Origin: Treponema sp.
Lineage (GTDB): Bacteria > Spirochaetota > Spirochaetia > Treponematales > Breznakiellaceae
Assembly (NCBI GenBank): GCA_031258265.1
Contig: JAIRNB010000267.1
Location: 1 to 23,172, forward strand
Length of the DNA: 23,172 nucleotides
Reading direction: 5' to 3'
The notes under the pieces were generated by a model. The model searched no databases and was not told where the DNA came from. It saw only the letters and a program-made list of their open reading frames with translations. The translations under genes were made by a program, and so were the position numbers. Of the stretch, positions 6,663 to 13,791 are shown in pieces. The first letter of the stretch is position 1. Every line of letters starts with the position of its first letter.

Positions 6663-7337
6663 TCAACCCCACAACTCGCCTAACGACTTGCCCCGGTTCT
6701 TGGCAATCGCCTTTGCGTCCATCAGTTTCCCAATTCCACTGAATGTCGCCTTAACCACATTGTATTGGCTTGAAGCGCCGGTAGATTTACTCAGCACATC
6801 GGTAACGCCCCCGGCCTCCATGATCGCCCGAACCGGGCCGCCGGCAATGATCCCCGTTCCGGAACACGCGGGTTTCAAAATAACCCGGGAAGCCTTAAAC
6901 ATCCCGATTATTTCATGGGGAATAGTCCCATTTTTCACGGGCAGTTTCATCATATTCCGCTCCGCCTTATCAATACTTTTACGGATCGCCTCGGAAACAT
7001 CATTCGCCTTGCCAAAGCCATAACCCACATTGCCTTTCCGGTCTCCAATGACCGTAAGGGCGGAAAACGAAAATCTGCGGCCGCCTTTTACGACCTTGGC
7101 GGTCCGGTTCAGCTTTACCAGTTTTTCGATATATTTCTTATCGGCTCCGTCCCGGTTCCGGTCCCGGCCGTCCCGCCGTCCCCGGCCTTCAAAACGCCTG
7201 CCTTCACCGCCGTATTCCGTACCACCTTTGACAAGTTCCGCCTTAGCAGCAGGTTCGGTTTTAATCTCTGAATCACCTTTGGAGACCGGTCCCCCGCTGG
7301 TAAGCAGCCCGGAATCCTTATCTTGTCCGTCTTCCAT
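6663..7337 (-). CDS. rpsE: 30S ribosomal protein S5 with long N-terminal extension
   Basis: S5 shapes the mRNA entry channel and affects decoding accuracy. The S5 double-stranded RNA-binding fold starts near residue 68 (YIEKLVKLNRTAKVVKGGRRFSF) and continues through VIGDRKGNVGYGFGKANDV to the C-terminal domain (ACSGTGIIAGGPVRAIMEAGGV, KSTGASSQYNVVKAT). The total is 224 residues against 167 in E. coli. The surplus is an N-terminal extension of about 65 residues: first acidic/polar, then arginine/glycine-rich (GGEGRRFEGRGRRDGRDRNR). The ATG at 7337 has a GGGGG Shine-Dalgarno and lies 8 nt after rplR, so the extension is probably translated. No internal start with a good site was seen before the core. 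Confidence 0.96.
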   Translation of the reverse strand: MEDGQDKDSGLLTSGGPVSKGDSEIKTEPAAKAELVKGGTEYGGEGRRFEGRGRRDGRDRNRDGADKKYIEKLVKLNRTAKVVKGGRRFSFSALTVIGDRKGNVGYGFGKANDVSEAIRKSIDKAERNMMKLPVKNGTIPHEIIGMFKASRVILKPACSGTGIIAGGPVRAIMEAGGVTDVLSKSTGASSQYNVVKATFSGIGKLMDAKAIAKNRGKSLGELWG

Positions 7338-7345
7338 TTCGCCCC

Positions 7346-7708
7346 CTAGAACCGGACCCCGGCTTTCCGGGTCCCATCGGCTAACGCTTTAATCACTCCA
7401 TGATAGAGATACCCATTTCTGTCAAAAACAACAGTGGTGATATTCTTTTCCAGGAGCCGTTTCCCCATTTCTTCCCCAAGCTGCCCTGCCCCTTCCACCG
7501 TCACTTTAAACCCCCTGAAGGCTTCTTCCAGGGTGGAAGCGGAAACCAGGGTATGTCCCTTGGTATCATCAATGACCTGTACCGACAGGGCCCGGTTACT
7601 CCGAAATACGGTCATCCGGGGCCGGTCAGAAGTACCGGAGATCCGCTTGCGGATGTGGACCTTCCTCTTCAACCGTTTCCGGTCTTTTTCAAGCATTTTT
7701 CGCAGCAT
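7346..7708 (-). CDS. rplR: 50S ribosomal protein L18
   Basis: L18 binds 5S rRNA with L5 and L25. The 120 residues show the basic N-terminus KDRKRLKRKVHIRKRISGT, the DRPRMTVFRSNRALSVQVIDD strand pair, and the C-terminal FDRNGYLYHGVIKALADG motif. The ATG at 7708 has AGGAG 11 nt upstream and AAGG closer. A second ATG four codons in lacks a site, so the exact start is slightly uncertain. It is preceded by an unusually long 137-nt gap after rplF. Confidence 0.96.
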   Translation of the reverse strand: MLRKMLEKDRKRLKRKVHIRKRISGTSDRPRMTVFRSNRALSVQVIDDTKGHTLVSASTLEEAFRGFKVTVEGAGQLGEEMGKRLLEKNITTVVFDRNGYLYHGVIKALADGTRKAGVRF

Positions 7709-7831
7709 TGCCTTAACAACTCCTACAACGATTGCATGAGCAATCTCATCGAATTATTAACAGAGAAACCTTTTGGGGATTCCCTCAAATAAACAGCCCC
7801 ACTATTTAGCGCCTGCCCATAATGCGTCTAC

Positions 7832-7837
7832 ATTATA
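7832..7837 (-). promoter_or_regulatory. TATAAT inside a palindrome in the rplF-rplR gap
   Basis: A perfect TATAAT on the minus strand lies within the inverted repeat GTCTA-TAATG-TAGAC, 9 nt after the rplF stop. The best hexamers 16-18 nt upstream (inside the end of rplF) match TTGACA poorly. This may be a weak internal promoter driving rplR onward, or an operator-like palindrome. A second small stem (GATTGC/GCAATC) lies just before rplR. Confidence 0.3.
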
Positions 7838-7845
7838 GACAGATT

Positions 7846-8385
7846 CTATTTAACGCCTGACTTACCGACTTTTCTTCTGATCTGCTCATCATCGTAACGA
7901 ATGCCTTTGCCCTTGTAAGGCTCGGGAACGCGGAGCTTTCGGATCTGGGAAGCAAATTCCCCCACCTGCTGTTTACTGATCCCGCTGATCACAACTTTAC
8001 CCTGTGCATCCGCGGTAACAGCAAGCCCGTCAGGAATACCAACATACACATCGGACGAATAGCCCAGGCTCATGCTAAGAATTTTACCCTGCACTTCCGC
8101 CCGGTAACCAACCCCGGTAATAATAAGAGATCTGCTAAAGCCGGAGGAAACCCCAATCACCATGTTATTAAGCAGATTCCTATAGAGTCCGTGGTAGGCC
8201 ATGGTTTGCTTCTCTTCGTTCAAACGGCCCACAACAATTTCTTCACCCTTATCCTCGAAAGTAACCACCGGATGAAATTTCTGAGTGAGTTTTCCCTTTG
8301 GGCCTTCTACAGTCATAACATCGTCCTGAAAGCTGACCTTAACGCCTTTAGGAACTTTGACCGGTATTTTCCCGATACGTGACAT
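7846..8385 (-). CDS. rplF: 50S ribosomal protein L6
   Basis: L6 lies near the GTPase centre of the large subunit. The 179-residue product starts MSRIGKIPVKVPKGV and carries the two duplicated L6 folds. The signature GVGYRAEVQGKILSMSLGYS and the C-terminal RKLRVPEPYKGKGIRYDDE-IRRKVGKS are clear. GAGGGG precedes the ATG and overlaps the end of rpsH. It ends in TAG. Confidence 0.97.
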   Translation of the reverse strand: MSRIGKIPVKVPKGVKVSFQDDVMTVEGPKGKLTQKFHPVVTFEDKGEEIVVGRLNEEKQTMAYHGLYRNLLNNMVIGVSSGFSRSLIITGVGYRAEVQGKILSMSLGYSSDVYVGIPDGLAVTADAQGKVVISGISKQQVGEFASQIRKLRVPEPYKGKGIRYDDEQIRRKVGKSGVK

Positions 8386-8394
8386 AAGTACCCC

Positions 8395-8793
8395 TCACCA
8401 AACCGTACAGATAATCTCGCCGCCTACCCTTTTTTCAGCGGCCTTTTTGCCGGTAGTCACCCCCATGGATGTGGAAACAATAAGGGTACCGTATCCGTTA
8501 TAAACCCTGGGCATACCTTTATAACCCATATATACGCGGCGACCGGGCTTGGATACCTTTTCGATACCGTGAATTATCGGGATAGTCTGTTCGTCGTATT
8601 TCAGGAATACCCTGATCACGTTAGCGCCATCCTGGTTCGCCTTCTTAAAATTCTTGATATATCCCTCTGTCTTCAGAATCTTGACAATTTCAAGTTTGAG
8701 CTTGGAGGTAGGGATATCAACCTTTTCGTGCTTTGCCATTCCGGCATTCCGGATTTTGGTCAGCATGTCCGCAACAGGATCAGAAACACTCAT
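8395..8793 (-). CDS. rpsH: 30S ribosomal protein S8
   Basis: S8 binds helix 21 of 16S rRNA and in E. coli represses the spc operon. The 132 residues start MSVSDPVADMLTKIRNAGMAKHEKV and end with the signature STSMGVTTGKKAAEKRVGGEIICTVW. Spacing to rpsN is 15 nt, with GGAG upstream of the ATG. The S8-binding mimic found near rplE in E. coli was not recognised in this sequence. Confidence 0.97.
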   Translation of the reverse strand: MSVSDPVADMLTKIRNAGMAKHEKVDIPTSKLKLEIVKILKTEGYIKNFKKANQDGANVIRVFLKYDEQTIPIIHGIEKVSKPGRRVYMGYKGMPRVYNGYGTLIVSTSMGVTTGKKAAEKRVGGEIICTVW

Positions 8794-8808
8794 CCTTGTT
8801 CTCCTGCC

Positions 8809-8994
8809 TTACCAGCTTGATTTAGTGACGCCGGGAATAAGACCCTCGCTCGCCAGCTTGCGGAAACAAAGACGGCACATTTCATACTTCCGCAGATACC
8901 CCCGAGCCCTTCCGCAGATTCTGCAGCGGTTCACTTTTCTTGTTTTATATTTTGGCGTCCGCAACGCCTTAATGATCATCGCTTTTCTTGCCAT
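8809..8994 (-). CDS. rpsN: 30S ribosomal protein S14, zinc-binding type Z
   Basis: The 61-residue protein is the short zinc-containing form of S14 (the E. coli form is 101 residues without zinc). Cys24, Cys27, Cys40 and Cys43 occur in CRICG and CRLCF. The C-terminal RKLASEGLIPGVTKSSW is invariant in this type. AGGAGG lies 4 nt before the ATG. It is located between rplE and rpsH, the usual place in the spc operon. Confidence 0.97.
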   Translation of the reverse strand: MARKAMIIKALRTPKYKTRKVNRCRICGRARGYLRKYEMCRLCFRKLASEGLIPGVTKSSW

Positions 8995-9002
8995 GGTACC
9001 TC

Positions 9003-9554
9003 CTACCTCCGGAAAGGCATGCCGAACTTACCAAGGAAAGCCTTGGCCTCCGCATCCGTCCTTGCGGTGGTTACAATAACGATATTGAGTCCGGCAACCC
9101 GTTCAATTTTATCAAAGTCGATTTCGGGAAAAATAATCTGTTCTGTAATGCCCAGGGAATAATTTCCATGCCCGTCAAAGGCATTTTGATTGATCCCCCT
9201 GAAATCCTTAACCCGGGGAAGAGCCACATTCACAAGACGGTCCAGAAATTCGTACATCATGGTGCCCCGCAGCGTCACCTTGGCGCCGATTTCCTGACCG
9301 GTTCTAATCTTGAAATTGGCAATACTCTTCCGGGCCTTGGTTTTAACGGCCTTTTGACCGGTAATCAGGGTAAGATCATCGATCGCAGCATCCAAGAGTT
9401 TCTTGTTCTGTAAAGCTTCACCCACACCCATGCTCACCACGATTTTTACCAGCCGCGGGACCTGCATGGCCGAAGTATAACTAAACTCCTTAAAGAGTTC
9501 CGGGGCCACCGAGTCCCGGTATATTTTTTTTAGCCTTGGTTCGTAATCACTCAT
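9003..9554 (-). CDS. rplE: 50S ribosomal protein L5
   Basis: L5 binds 5S rRNA and contacts S13 across the subunit bridge. The 183 residues run from MSDYEPRLKKIYRDSVAPEL through VPRLVKIVVSMGVGEA, the GQKAVKTKARKSIANFKIR motif and GHGNYSLGITEQIIFPEID to the MPFRR end. I use the ATG at 9554, which overlaps the rplX stop as TGATG and signals translational coupling. The frame extends 6 codons further upstream, but that would lie inside rplX and add non-family residues. Confidence 0.96.
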   Translation of the reverse strand: MSDYEPRLKKIYRDSVAPELFKEFSYTSAMQVPRLVKIVVSMGVGEALQNKKLLDAAIDDLTLITGQKAVKTKARKSIANFKIRTGQEIGAKVTLRGTMMYEFLDRLVNVALPRVKDFRGINQNAFDGHGNYSLGITEQIIFPEIDFDKIERVAGLNIVIVTTARTDAEAKAFLGKFGMPFRR

Positions 9555-9892
9555 CACAAAGCCTCTCCGCATTTTTTACAAATCCTGGTTTTATTAAACT
9601 TTCCTTCAGGATTTTTTTCCAGTTTATACCCAATCCGGGTGGGACCGCATTTCTTGCATACAACCATCACATTGGAGCTGTGGATTGCGGCCTCAATCTC
9701 CACAATCCCCCCCCGGTCCTGCTGATTCCGGCGTTTTCTTGCCTTTTTGACAATATTCACCCCCTCCACAACAACCCGGTCCTTATCACGAAGTATTTTC
9801 AATATCCGTCCGCGCTTACCCTTGTCTTTACCGGCAATCACCTGGACGGTGTCTTCTACCTTTAATTTAAATTTATGAACCGCTTCAGCCAT
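9554..9892 (-). CDS. rplX: 50S ribosomal protein L24 with C-terminal four-cysteine motif
   Basis: L24 initiates large-subunit assembly. The KOW motif occupies residues 14-45 (EDTVQVIAGKDKGKRGRILK), and the IVEIEAAIHSSNVMVV strand follows. The 112-residue protein ends in a ribbon with Cys79, Cys82, Cys105 and Cys108 (CKKC and CKKC). This zinc-binding C-terminus is present in some bacterial L24 proteins and absent from E. coli. The stop overlaps the rplE start by one base. Confidence 0.97.
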   Translation of the reverse strand: MAEAVHKFKLKVEDTVQVIAGKDKGKRGRILKILRDKDRVVVEGVNIVKKARKRRNQQDRGGIVEIEAAIHSSNVMVVCKKCGPTRIGYKLEKNPEGKFNKTRICKKCGEAL

Positions 9893-9901
9893 GATTAACT
9901 C

Positions 9902-10273
9902 CTAGAGCACTTCGGGGGCCAAGGATACGATCTTCATGAAGTCGCCCCTTTCCCGCAGTTCCCGGGCTACCGGCCCGAAGATACGTTTTCCCTTGGGATT
10001 AAGTACCGCGTCAATTATGACACAGGCATTGTCATCGAAACGGATATAAGTACCGTCGGACCGGCGGTATTCCTTGTGAGTCCTTACCACCACCGCCTTT
10101 TCAACGGAACCCTTCTTGATTGTCGATGTAGGAAGGGCATCCTTCACCGCCACAACGATAATATCACCAATCCCGGCATATTTCCGTTTGGAACCGCCCA
10201 GAACTTTGATACACTGCACTGTTTTAGCCCCTGAATTATCCGCCACATTCAGGAACGTTTCCACCTGAACCAT
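9902..10273 (-). CDS. rplN: 50S ribosomal protein L14
   Basis: L14 forms intersubunit bridges near the sarcin-ricin loop. The 123 residues are highly conserved: VQVETFLNVADNSGAKTVQCIKVLGGS, GDIIVVAVKDALP, KAVVVRTHKEYRR-DGTYIRFDDNACVII, and GKRIFGPVARELRERGDFMKIVSLAPEVL at the end. GGGGAG lies about 10 nt before the ATG. It follows rpsQ by 20 nt, the usual start of the spc section. Confidence 0.98.
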   Translation of the reverse strand: MVQVETFLNVADNSGAKTVQCIKVLGGSKRKYAGIGDIIVVAVKDALPTSTIKKGSVEKAVVVRTHKEYRRSDGTYIRFDDNACVIIDAVLNPKGKRIFGPVARELRERGDFMKIVSLAPEVL

Positions 10274-10293
10274 TTTTTCGCGCTCCCCGTGTC

Positions 10294-10557
10294 CTACTTC
10301 GCCCGCTCAATAATTTCCGCGAGTTTCCAGCATTTTTCCCTGCTGATGGGCCGACATTCAATAACCTTAACCCGGTCGCCCGTCTTCGCGTCATTAGTCT
10401 CATCGTGGGCCTTAAGTTTCTTAATCCGCCGCACGTATTTTTTATATAAAGGATGAAGGGCGGTCGTCTCCACGGCAACCACAATAGTCTTCTCCATCTT
10501 GTCGCTTTTTACGATTCCGACAAATTCTTTCTTGGTCTTAACCGCCGCTTCCGCCAT
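10294..10557 (-). CDS. rpsQ: 30S ribosomal protein S17
   Basis: S17 is an OB-fold primary 16S rRNA binder. The 87 residues include KEFVGIVKSDKMEKTIVVAVE, HPLYKKYVRRIKKLKAHDE, and GDRVKVIECRPISREKCWKLAEI. Its ATG overlaps the rpmC stop as TAATG, so the two are translationally coupled. Confidence 0.97.
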   Translation of the reverse strand: MAEAAVKTKKEFVGIVKSDKMEKTIVVAVETTALHPLYKKYVRRIKKLKAHDETNDAKTGDRVKVIECRPISREKCWKLAEIIERAK

Positions 10558-10772
10558 TATTTCGCCTCCGCCGCCGGCGGCCGTTCCGCAATTTCATGCT
10601 GCCGGATCAGGGTATTAAGCCGCGCAATCTGCCGGCGCATGGTACGTTTCTGCAGGGGGTTATCCACATGACCAATAACCATCTGGAACCGGAATTCCAT
10701 GTACTTCCGGTTAAGTTCATCCCGTTTTGCTTTAAGCTCGGGAAAGCTTAGAGTCTTAAATGAATTCTTCAT
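10557..10772 (-). CDS. rpmC: 50S ribosomal protein L29
   Basis: L29 is a two-helix protein at the tunnel exit, close to where SRP and trigger factor dock. The 71 residues start MKNSFKTLSFPELKAKRDEL and contain the LRFQ-like EFRFQMVIGHVDNPLQKRTMRRQIARLNTL core. I chose the ATG at 10772 because it gives the family start and has GAGAAAG upstream. The frame extends 20 codons further, but that part overlaps rplP and does not resemble L29. A short alanine/proline tail (ERPPAAEAK) is added at the end. Confidence 0.95.
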   Translation of the reverse strand: MKNSFKTLSFPELKAKRDELNRKYMEFRFQMVIGHVDNPLQKRTMRRQIARLNTLIRQHEIAERPPAAEAK

Positions 10773-10797
10773 ATTCTTTCTCTTTTCCTGCAGCCGC

Positions 10798-11223
10798 CTA
10801 AATACCCAGTTCCATATCAGAACGGGCCACAAACTTAGTCTTTATCGGAAGCTTGGACCCTGCCAAGGTCATTGCTTCCTCCGCAATCGCCTTTTCAATT
10901 CCGCCAAGTTCAAACATCACCGTTCCGGGTTTTACCACCGCGACCCAATATTCCGGAGCGCCCTTCCCCTTGCCCATGCGGGTTTCCGCCGGTTTCTTAG
11001 AATAAGGTTTATCGGGATAGATCCGAATCCAAATTTTACCGCCCCGTTTAACATGACGGTTCAGGGCAATACGCGCCGCTTCGATCTGCCGGTTGGTGAT
11101 CCACATACGATCCATTGCCACCAGGGCATAATCCCCAAAGACTACCCTGTTACCCCGGGTAGCATTTCCGGGCATATTACCACGCTGTACTTTACGGAAT
11201 TTGACACGTTTAGGGCTCAGCAT
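10798..11223 (-). CDS. rplP: 50S ribosomal protein L16
   Basis: L16 helps shape the A-site and peptidyl transferase region. The 141 residues start MLSPKRVKFRKVQRGNMPGNATRG and contain WITNRQIEAARIALNRHVKRGGKIWIRIYPDKP, KPAETRMGKGKGAPEYWVAVVKPG, and AEEAMTLAGSKLPIKTKF. The gene starts 2 nt after rpsC. Its AAGGAG site sits at the end of rpsC. Confidence 0.98.
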   Translation of the reverse strand: MLSPKRVKFRKVQRGNMPGNATRGNRVVFGDYALVAMDRMWITNRQIEAARIALNRHVKRGGKIWIRIYPDKPYSKKPAETRMGKGKGAPEYWVAVVKPGTVMFELGGIEKAIAEEAMTLAGSKLPIKTKFVARSDMELGI

Positions 11224-11225
11224 AG

Positions 11226-11936
11226 CTAACTCCTTGCCCCCATACCTACGCGATCCCGCCGTTTGCGTATCAGGGCGCCGGCATCTTCTTTCGGCTCTTT
11301 ACCGTATTTCATGCCATTGTAAACCCAGACCTTCACACCGATAGAACCAAAGGTGGTATGAGCTTCGGCAAAGCCAAAATCAATATCCGCCCGAAGGGTA
11401 TGCAGGGGTATCCGCCCTTCCTTGGCTTCCTCGGTCCGGGACATCTCCGCCCCCCCAAGCCGGCCGGAAAGCCGTACCTTAACACCCTGGGCATTCCCCT
11501 TTTTTATAGCGTTGGTTATGGCCTGCTTCATAGTCCGCCTGAAGCTTGAACGGGCCAGAAGCTGACGGGAAATGTTCTGGGCGATGATCTGGGCATTGTT
11601 ATCCGCGTTCCGTACTTCTTTAATTTTTATTTGGATTTTTTTGCTAATGTGTTTCTGCAGCTCCGCCCCGATCTTCTCGATATTGGCGCCCTTTAGGCCG
11701 ATGATAACCCCCGGCCGGGCGGTATGAATGGTAATGGTAATCCGCTGGGGATGCCGGATAATTTCCAGTTCCGCAATATCGGCGCCTTTGGTTTCAGGCA
11801 TACCCATAATAAAAGCCCGCAGCTTAATATCCTCGTGAAGGGTATTGGCATATTCCTTTGGGTCCGCATACCACCGGGAACCCCAGGTTTTATTTATTCC
11901 AAGCCGCAACCCGATTGGGTTTACTTTTTGTCCCAC
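11226..11936 (-). CDS. rpsC: 30S ribosomal protein S3
   Basis: S3 lines the mRNA entry tunnel and takes part in helicase activity with S4 and S5. The 236 residues begin GQKVNPIGLRLGINKTWGSRWYAD. The KH domain carries the loop GLKG within PGVIIGLKGANIEKIGAEL, and the C-terminal domain has GVKVRLSGRLGGAEMSRTE and GSIGVKVWVYNG. The start codon is GTG with GGGAG 6 nt upstream, and no ATG in frame gives a better start. It lies between rplV and rplP as expected. Confidence 0.97.
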   Translation of the reverse strand: MGQKVNPIGLRLGINKTWGSRWYADPKEYANTLHEDIKLRAFIMGMPETKGADIAELEIIRHPQRITITIHTARPGVIIGLKGANIEKIGAELQKHISKKIQIKIKEVRNADNNAQIIAQNISRQLLARSSFRRTMKQAITNAIKKGNAQGVKVRLSGRLGGAEMSRTEEAKEGRIPLHTLRADIDFGFAEAHTTFGSIGVKVWVYNGMKYGKEPKEDAGALIRKRRDRVGMGARS

Positions 11937-11951
11937 CTTATTCTCCCGCCT

Positions 11952-12320
11952 TTAACGCGAACCGGAGGCCCGCGCGGTTTCATCCACTACCACTGTGATG
12001 TGGCACATCCTTTTAAGGAGCATATCGGCCCTGCCCCGGGCACGAAACCAAATCCGTTTCATCCGGGGACCCTCATCAACCAGTACATCCCGTACATAGA
12101 GCATATCCTCGTCAAGCCGCTTGTTTTGCCCCAGGGCGGCGGCGGCGGCGGATTTCACCGTTTTCCCGATAAGCCGGGCCCCTTTGTGGGGCATATTTTC
12201 AAGCAGGGAAATCGCCTCCGGATAAGACTTGCGACGAATCATATCCGCCACAGGCCGAAGCTTAAAGGGCGATGCGATAAGATATTTGCTTATGGCCCTA
12301 TAGCCGCTTTTTTTCGCCAT
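11952..12320 (-). CDS. rplV: 50S ribosomal protein L22
   Basis: L22 lines the exit tunnel. Its beta hairpin is the site of macrolide-resistance changes. The 122 residues contain YLIASPFKLRPVADMIRRKSYPEA, the KTVKSAAAAALGQNKRLDED helix, and the tunnel loop segment DEGPRMKRIWFRARGRADMLLKR, which looks wild type. It starts 12 nt after rpsS with AGGAA upstream. Confidence 0.97.
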   Translation of the reverse strand: MAKKSGYRAISKYLIASPFKLRPVADMIRRKSYPEAISLLENMPHKGARLIGKTVKSAAAAALGQNKRLDEDMLYVRDVLVDEGPRMKRIWFRARGRADMLLKRMCHITVVVDETARASGSR

Positions 12321-12332
12321 CTTTCGTTCCTG

Positions 12333-12611
12333 TTACTTTGCCGCTTTTTTGTCCGAACCGCCATGACCACGGAAAATCCGGGTAGGAGCAAATTCGCCAA
12401 GCTTATGGCCTACAAGGTTTTCCGTGATATACACCGGAATCCAAGTTTTCCCGTTGTATACGGATATAGTCCCGCCGACCATTTCAGGGATGATGGTGGA
12501 ACAGCGGGAATAGGTCTTAATCATTTTCCTATCCCCCACCTTGCTTATTTCCAACACCTTCTTGTACAGGCCCTTCTCAATAAAGGGCCCCTTCTTAATG
12601 GACCTTGACAC
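12333..12611 (-). CDS. rpsS: 30S ribosomal protein S19
   Basis: S19 forms a complex with S13 in the 30S head. The 92-residue product reads SRSIKKGPFIEKGLYKKV at the start, then TYSRCSTIIPEMVGGTISVYNGKTWIPVYITENLVGHKLGEFAPTR, all diagnostic. The start is GTG with GAGGAG 6 nt upstream. A GC-rich hairpin (12634-12652) lies in the 47-nt gap after rplB. Confidence 0.97.
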   Translation of the reverse strand: MSRSIKKGPFIEKGLYKKVLEISKVGDRKMIKTYSRCSTIIPEMVGGTISVYNGKTWIPVYITENLVGHKLGEFAPTRIFRGHGGSDKKAAK

Positions 12612-12633
12612 CCTTAACTCCTCACAGAATTCC

Positions 12634-12652
12634 CCGGCGCATGCAGCGCCGG
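12634..12652 (-). promoter_or_regulatory. Hairpin between rplB and rpsS
   Basis: CCGGCGC and GCGCCGG form a perfect 7-bp GC stem with a 5-nt loop, located just before the rpsS ribosome-binding site. No T-run follows, so it is not a normal terminator. It may tune translation or stabilise processed mRNA. Confidence 0.35.
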
Positions 12653-12658
12653 CGTTCC

Positions 12659-13489
12659 CTACTTTTTCTTGCCGCGACTCACAATAAACCGGGATGACGG
12701 TTTATGCTTTTTCCGGGTTTTGTACCCCTTGGTAGGCTGGCCCCAGGGACTTACCGGGTGAATACCCTTGTTCTTTCCCTCACCGCCCCCATGAGGGTGA
12801 TCCACGGGATTCATAGCCATACCGCGAACCGTGGGCCGCACACCCAGCCAGCGTTTGCGGCCCGCCTTACCCAGGGAAACGTTCATGTGATCTTCATTGC
12901 CCACCACGCCAATCGTGGCGGAACACTTTTTAAAGACCATCCGCATCTCACCGGAGGGGAGCTTAACTGTTACGTAATCCCCTTCTTTGGCGGCAATAAG
13001 GGCTCCCGCCCCCGCAGACCGGGCCATTTGCCCACCCCGGCCCAGGGTAAGTTCGATATTATGAACGGTAAAACCGAGGGGTATGTTTTCCAAAGGCAGG
13101 GCATTCCCAATTTCGATGGGCGCGTTAGGACCACTGATAATCCGGGCGTTCACCACCAGCCCTTTGGGGGCGATAATATAACGTTTTTCGCCGTCTACAT
13201 ACTTGATTAAGGCAATATTTGAACTACGGTTAGGGTCATATTCTATAGACGCTACCTTACCAGGGATGCCCACCTTATCCCGCTTAAAATCAATGGTACG
13301 GTACAAACGCTTATGGCCGCCGCCCTTATGACGCACACTGATACGTCCCCGGGAATCCCGGCCCGCTTTCTCCGGCCGGCCGGATGTAAGGGACTTTTCC
13401 GGTTTTACATGCTTGGTAAGTTCAGAGTTATCCAGGCTGGTCCACTGCCGCATCCCCGCGGTAATGGGTTTGTATGTCTTGATCCCCAT
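12659..13489 (-). CDS. rplB: 50S ribosomal protein L2
   Basis: L2 is needed for peptidyl transferase assembly and subunit joining. The 276 residues contain MGIKTYKPITAGMRQWTSLD, GRDSRGRISVRHKGGGHKRLYR, YDPNRSSNIALIKY-DGEKRYIIAPKGL, and the catalytic-region end RPTVRGMAMNPVDHPHGGGEGKN with the conserved histidine in DHPHGGGEG. The length matches the E. coli protein. GGGA precedes the ATG, and the gap to rplW is 14 nt. Confidence 0.98.
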   Translation of the reverse strand: MGIKTYKPITAGMRQWTSLDNSELTKHVKPEKSLTSGRPEKAGRDSRGRISVRHKGGGHKRLYRTIDFKRDKVGIPGKVASIEYDPNRSSNIALIKYVDGEKRYIIAPKGLVVNARIISGPNAPIEIGNALPLENIPLGFTVHNIELTLGRGGQMARSAGAGALIAAKEGDYVTVKLPSGEMRMVFKKCSATIGVVGNEDHMNVSLGKAGRKRWLGVRPTVRGMAMNPVDHPHGGGEGKNKGIHPVSPWGQPTKGYKTRKKHKPSSRFIVSRGKKK

Positions 13490-13503
13490 TTTTCCCTATT
13501 CCC

Positions 13504-13791
13504 CTACACGCCTTCAAAAAGGCTGATTTTCTCGTCCTTGGCAAGCCTGACAATTGCTTTTTTCCAGGAAGATGTTAGTCCCGCGCGGTTACGCTGCCTC
13601 TTGGGCTTCCCCCCCACCCGCATGACGGTACAGGATATGGGATGCACATTAAAAAGCCGCCGGACCGCCTCTTTAATGTCTATTTTGGAAGCCCGGGGAT
13701 CCACTTTGAAAACATACTTTCCCTCTTCCCGCAGGATATTGGCTTTTTCGGAAAGGACCGGCTCAATGAGGATAGCCTCATAGTTGATCAT
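13504..13791 (-). CDS. rplW: 50S ribosomal protein L23
   Basis: L23 is the docking site for trigger factor and SRP at the tunnel exit. The 95 residues contain ILIEPVLSEKANILREEGKYVFKVDPRASKIDIKEAVRRLFNV, the L23 core, ending RLAKDEKISLFEGV. Its start overlaps the end of rplD by 4 nt (ATGA), so translation is coupled. Confidence 0.96.
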   Translation of the reverse strand: MINYEAILIEPVLSEKANILREEGKYVFKVDPRASKIDIKEAVRRLFNVHPISCTVMRVGGKPKRQRNRAGLTSSWKKAIVRLAKDEKISLFEGV

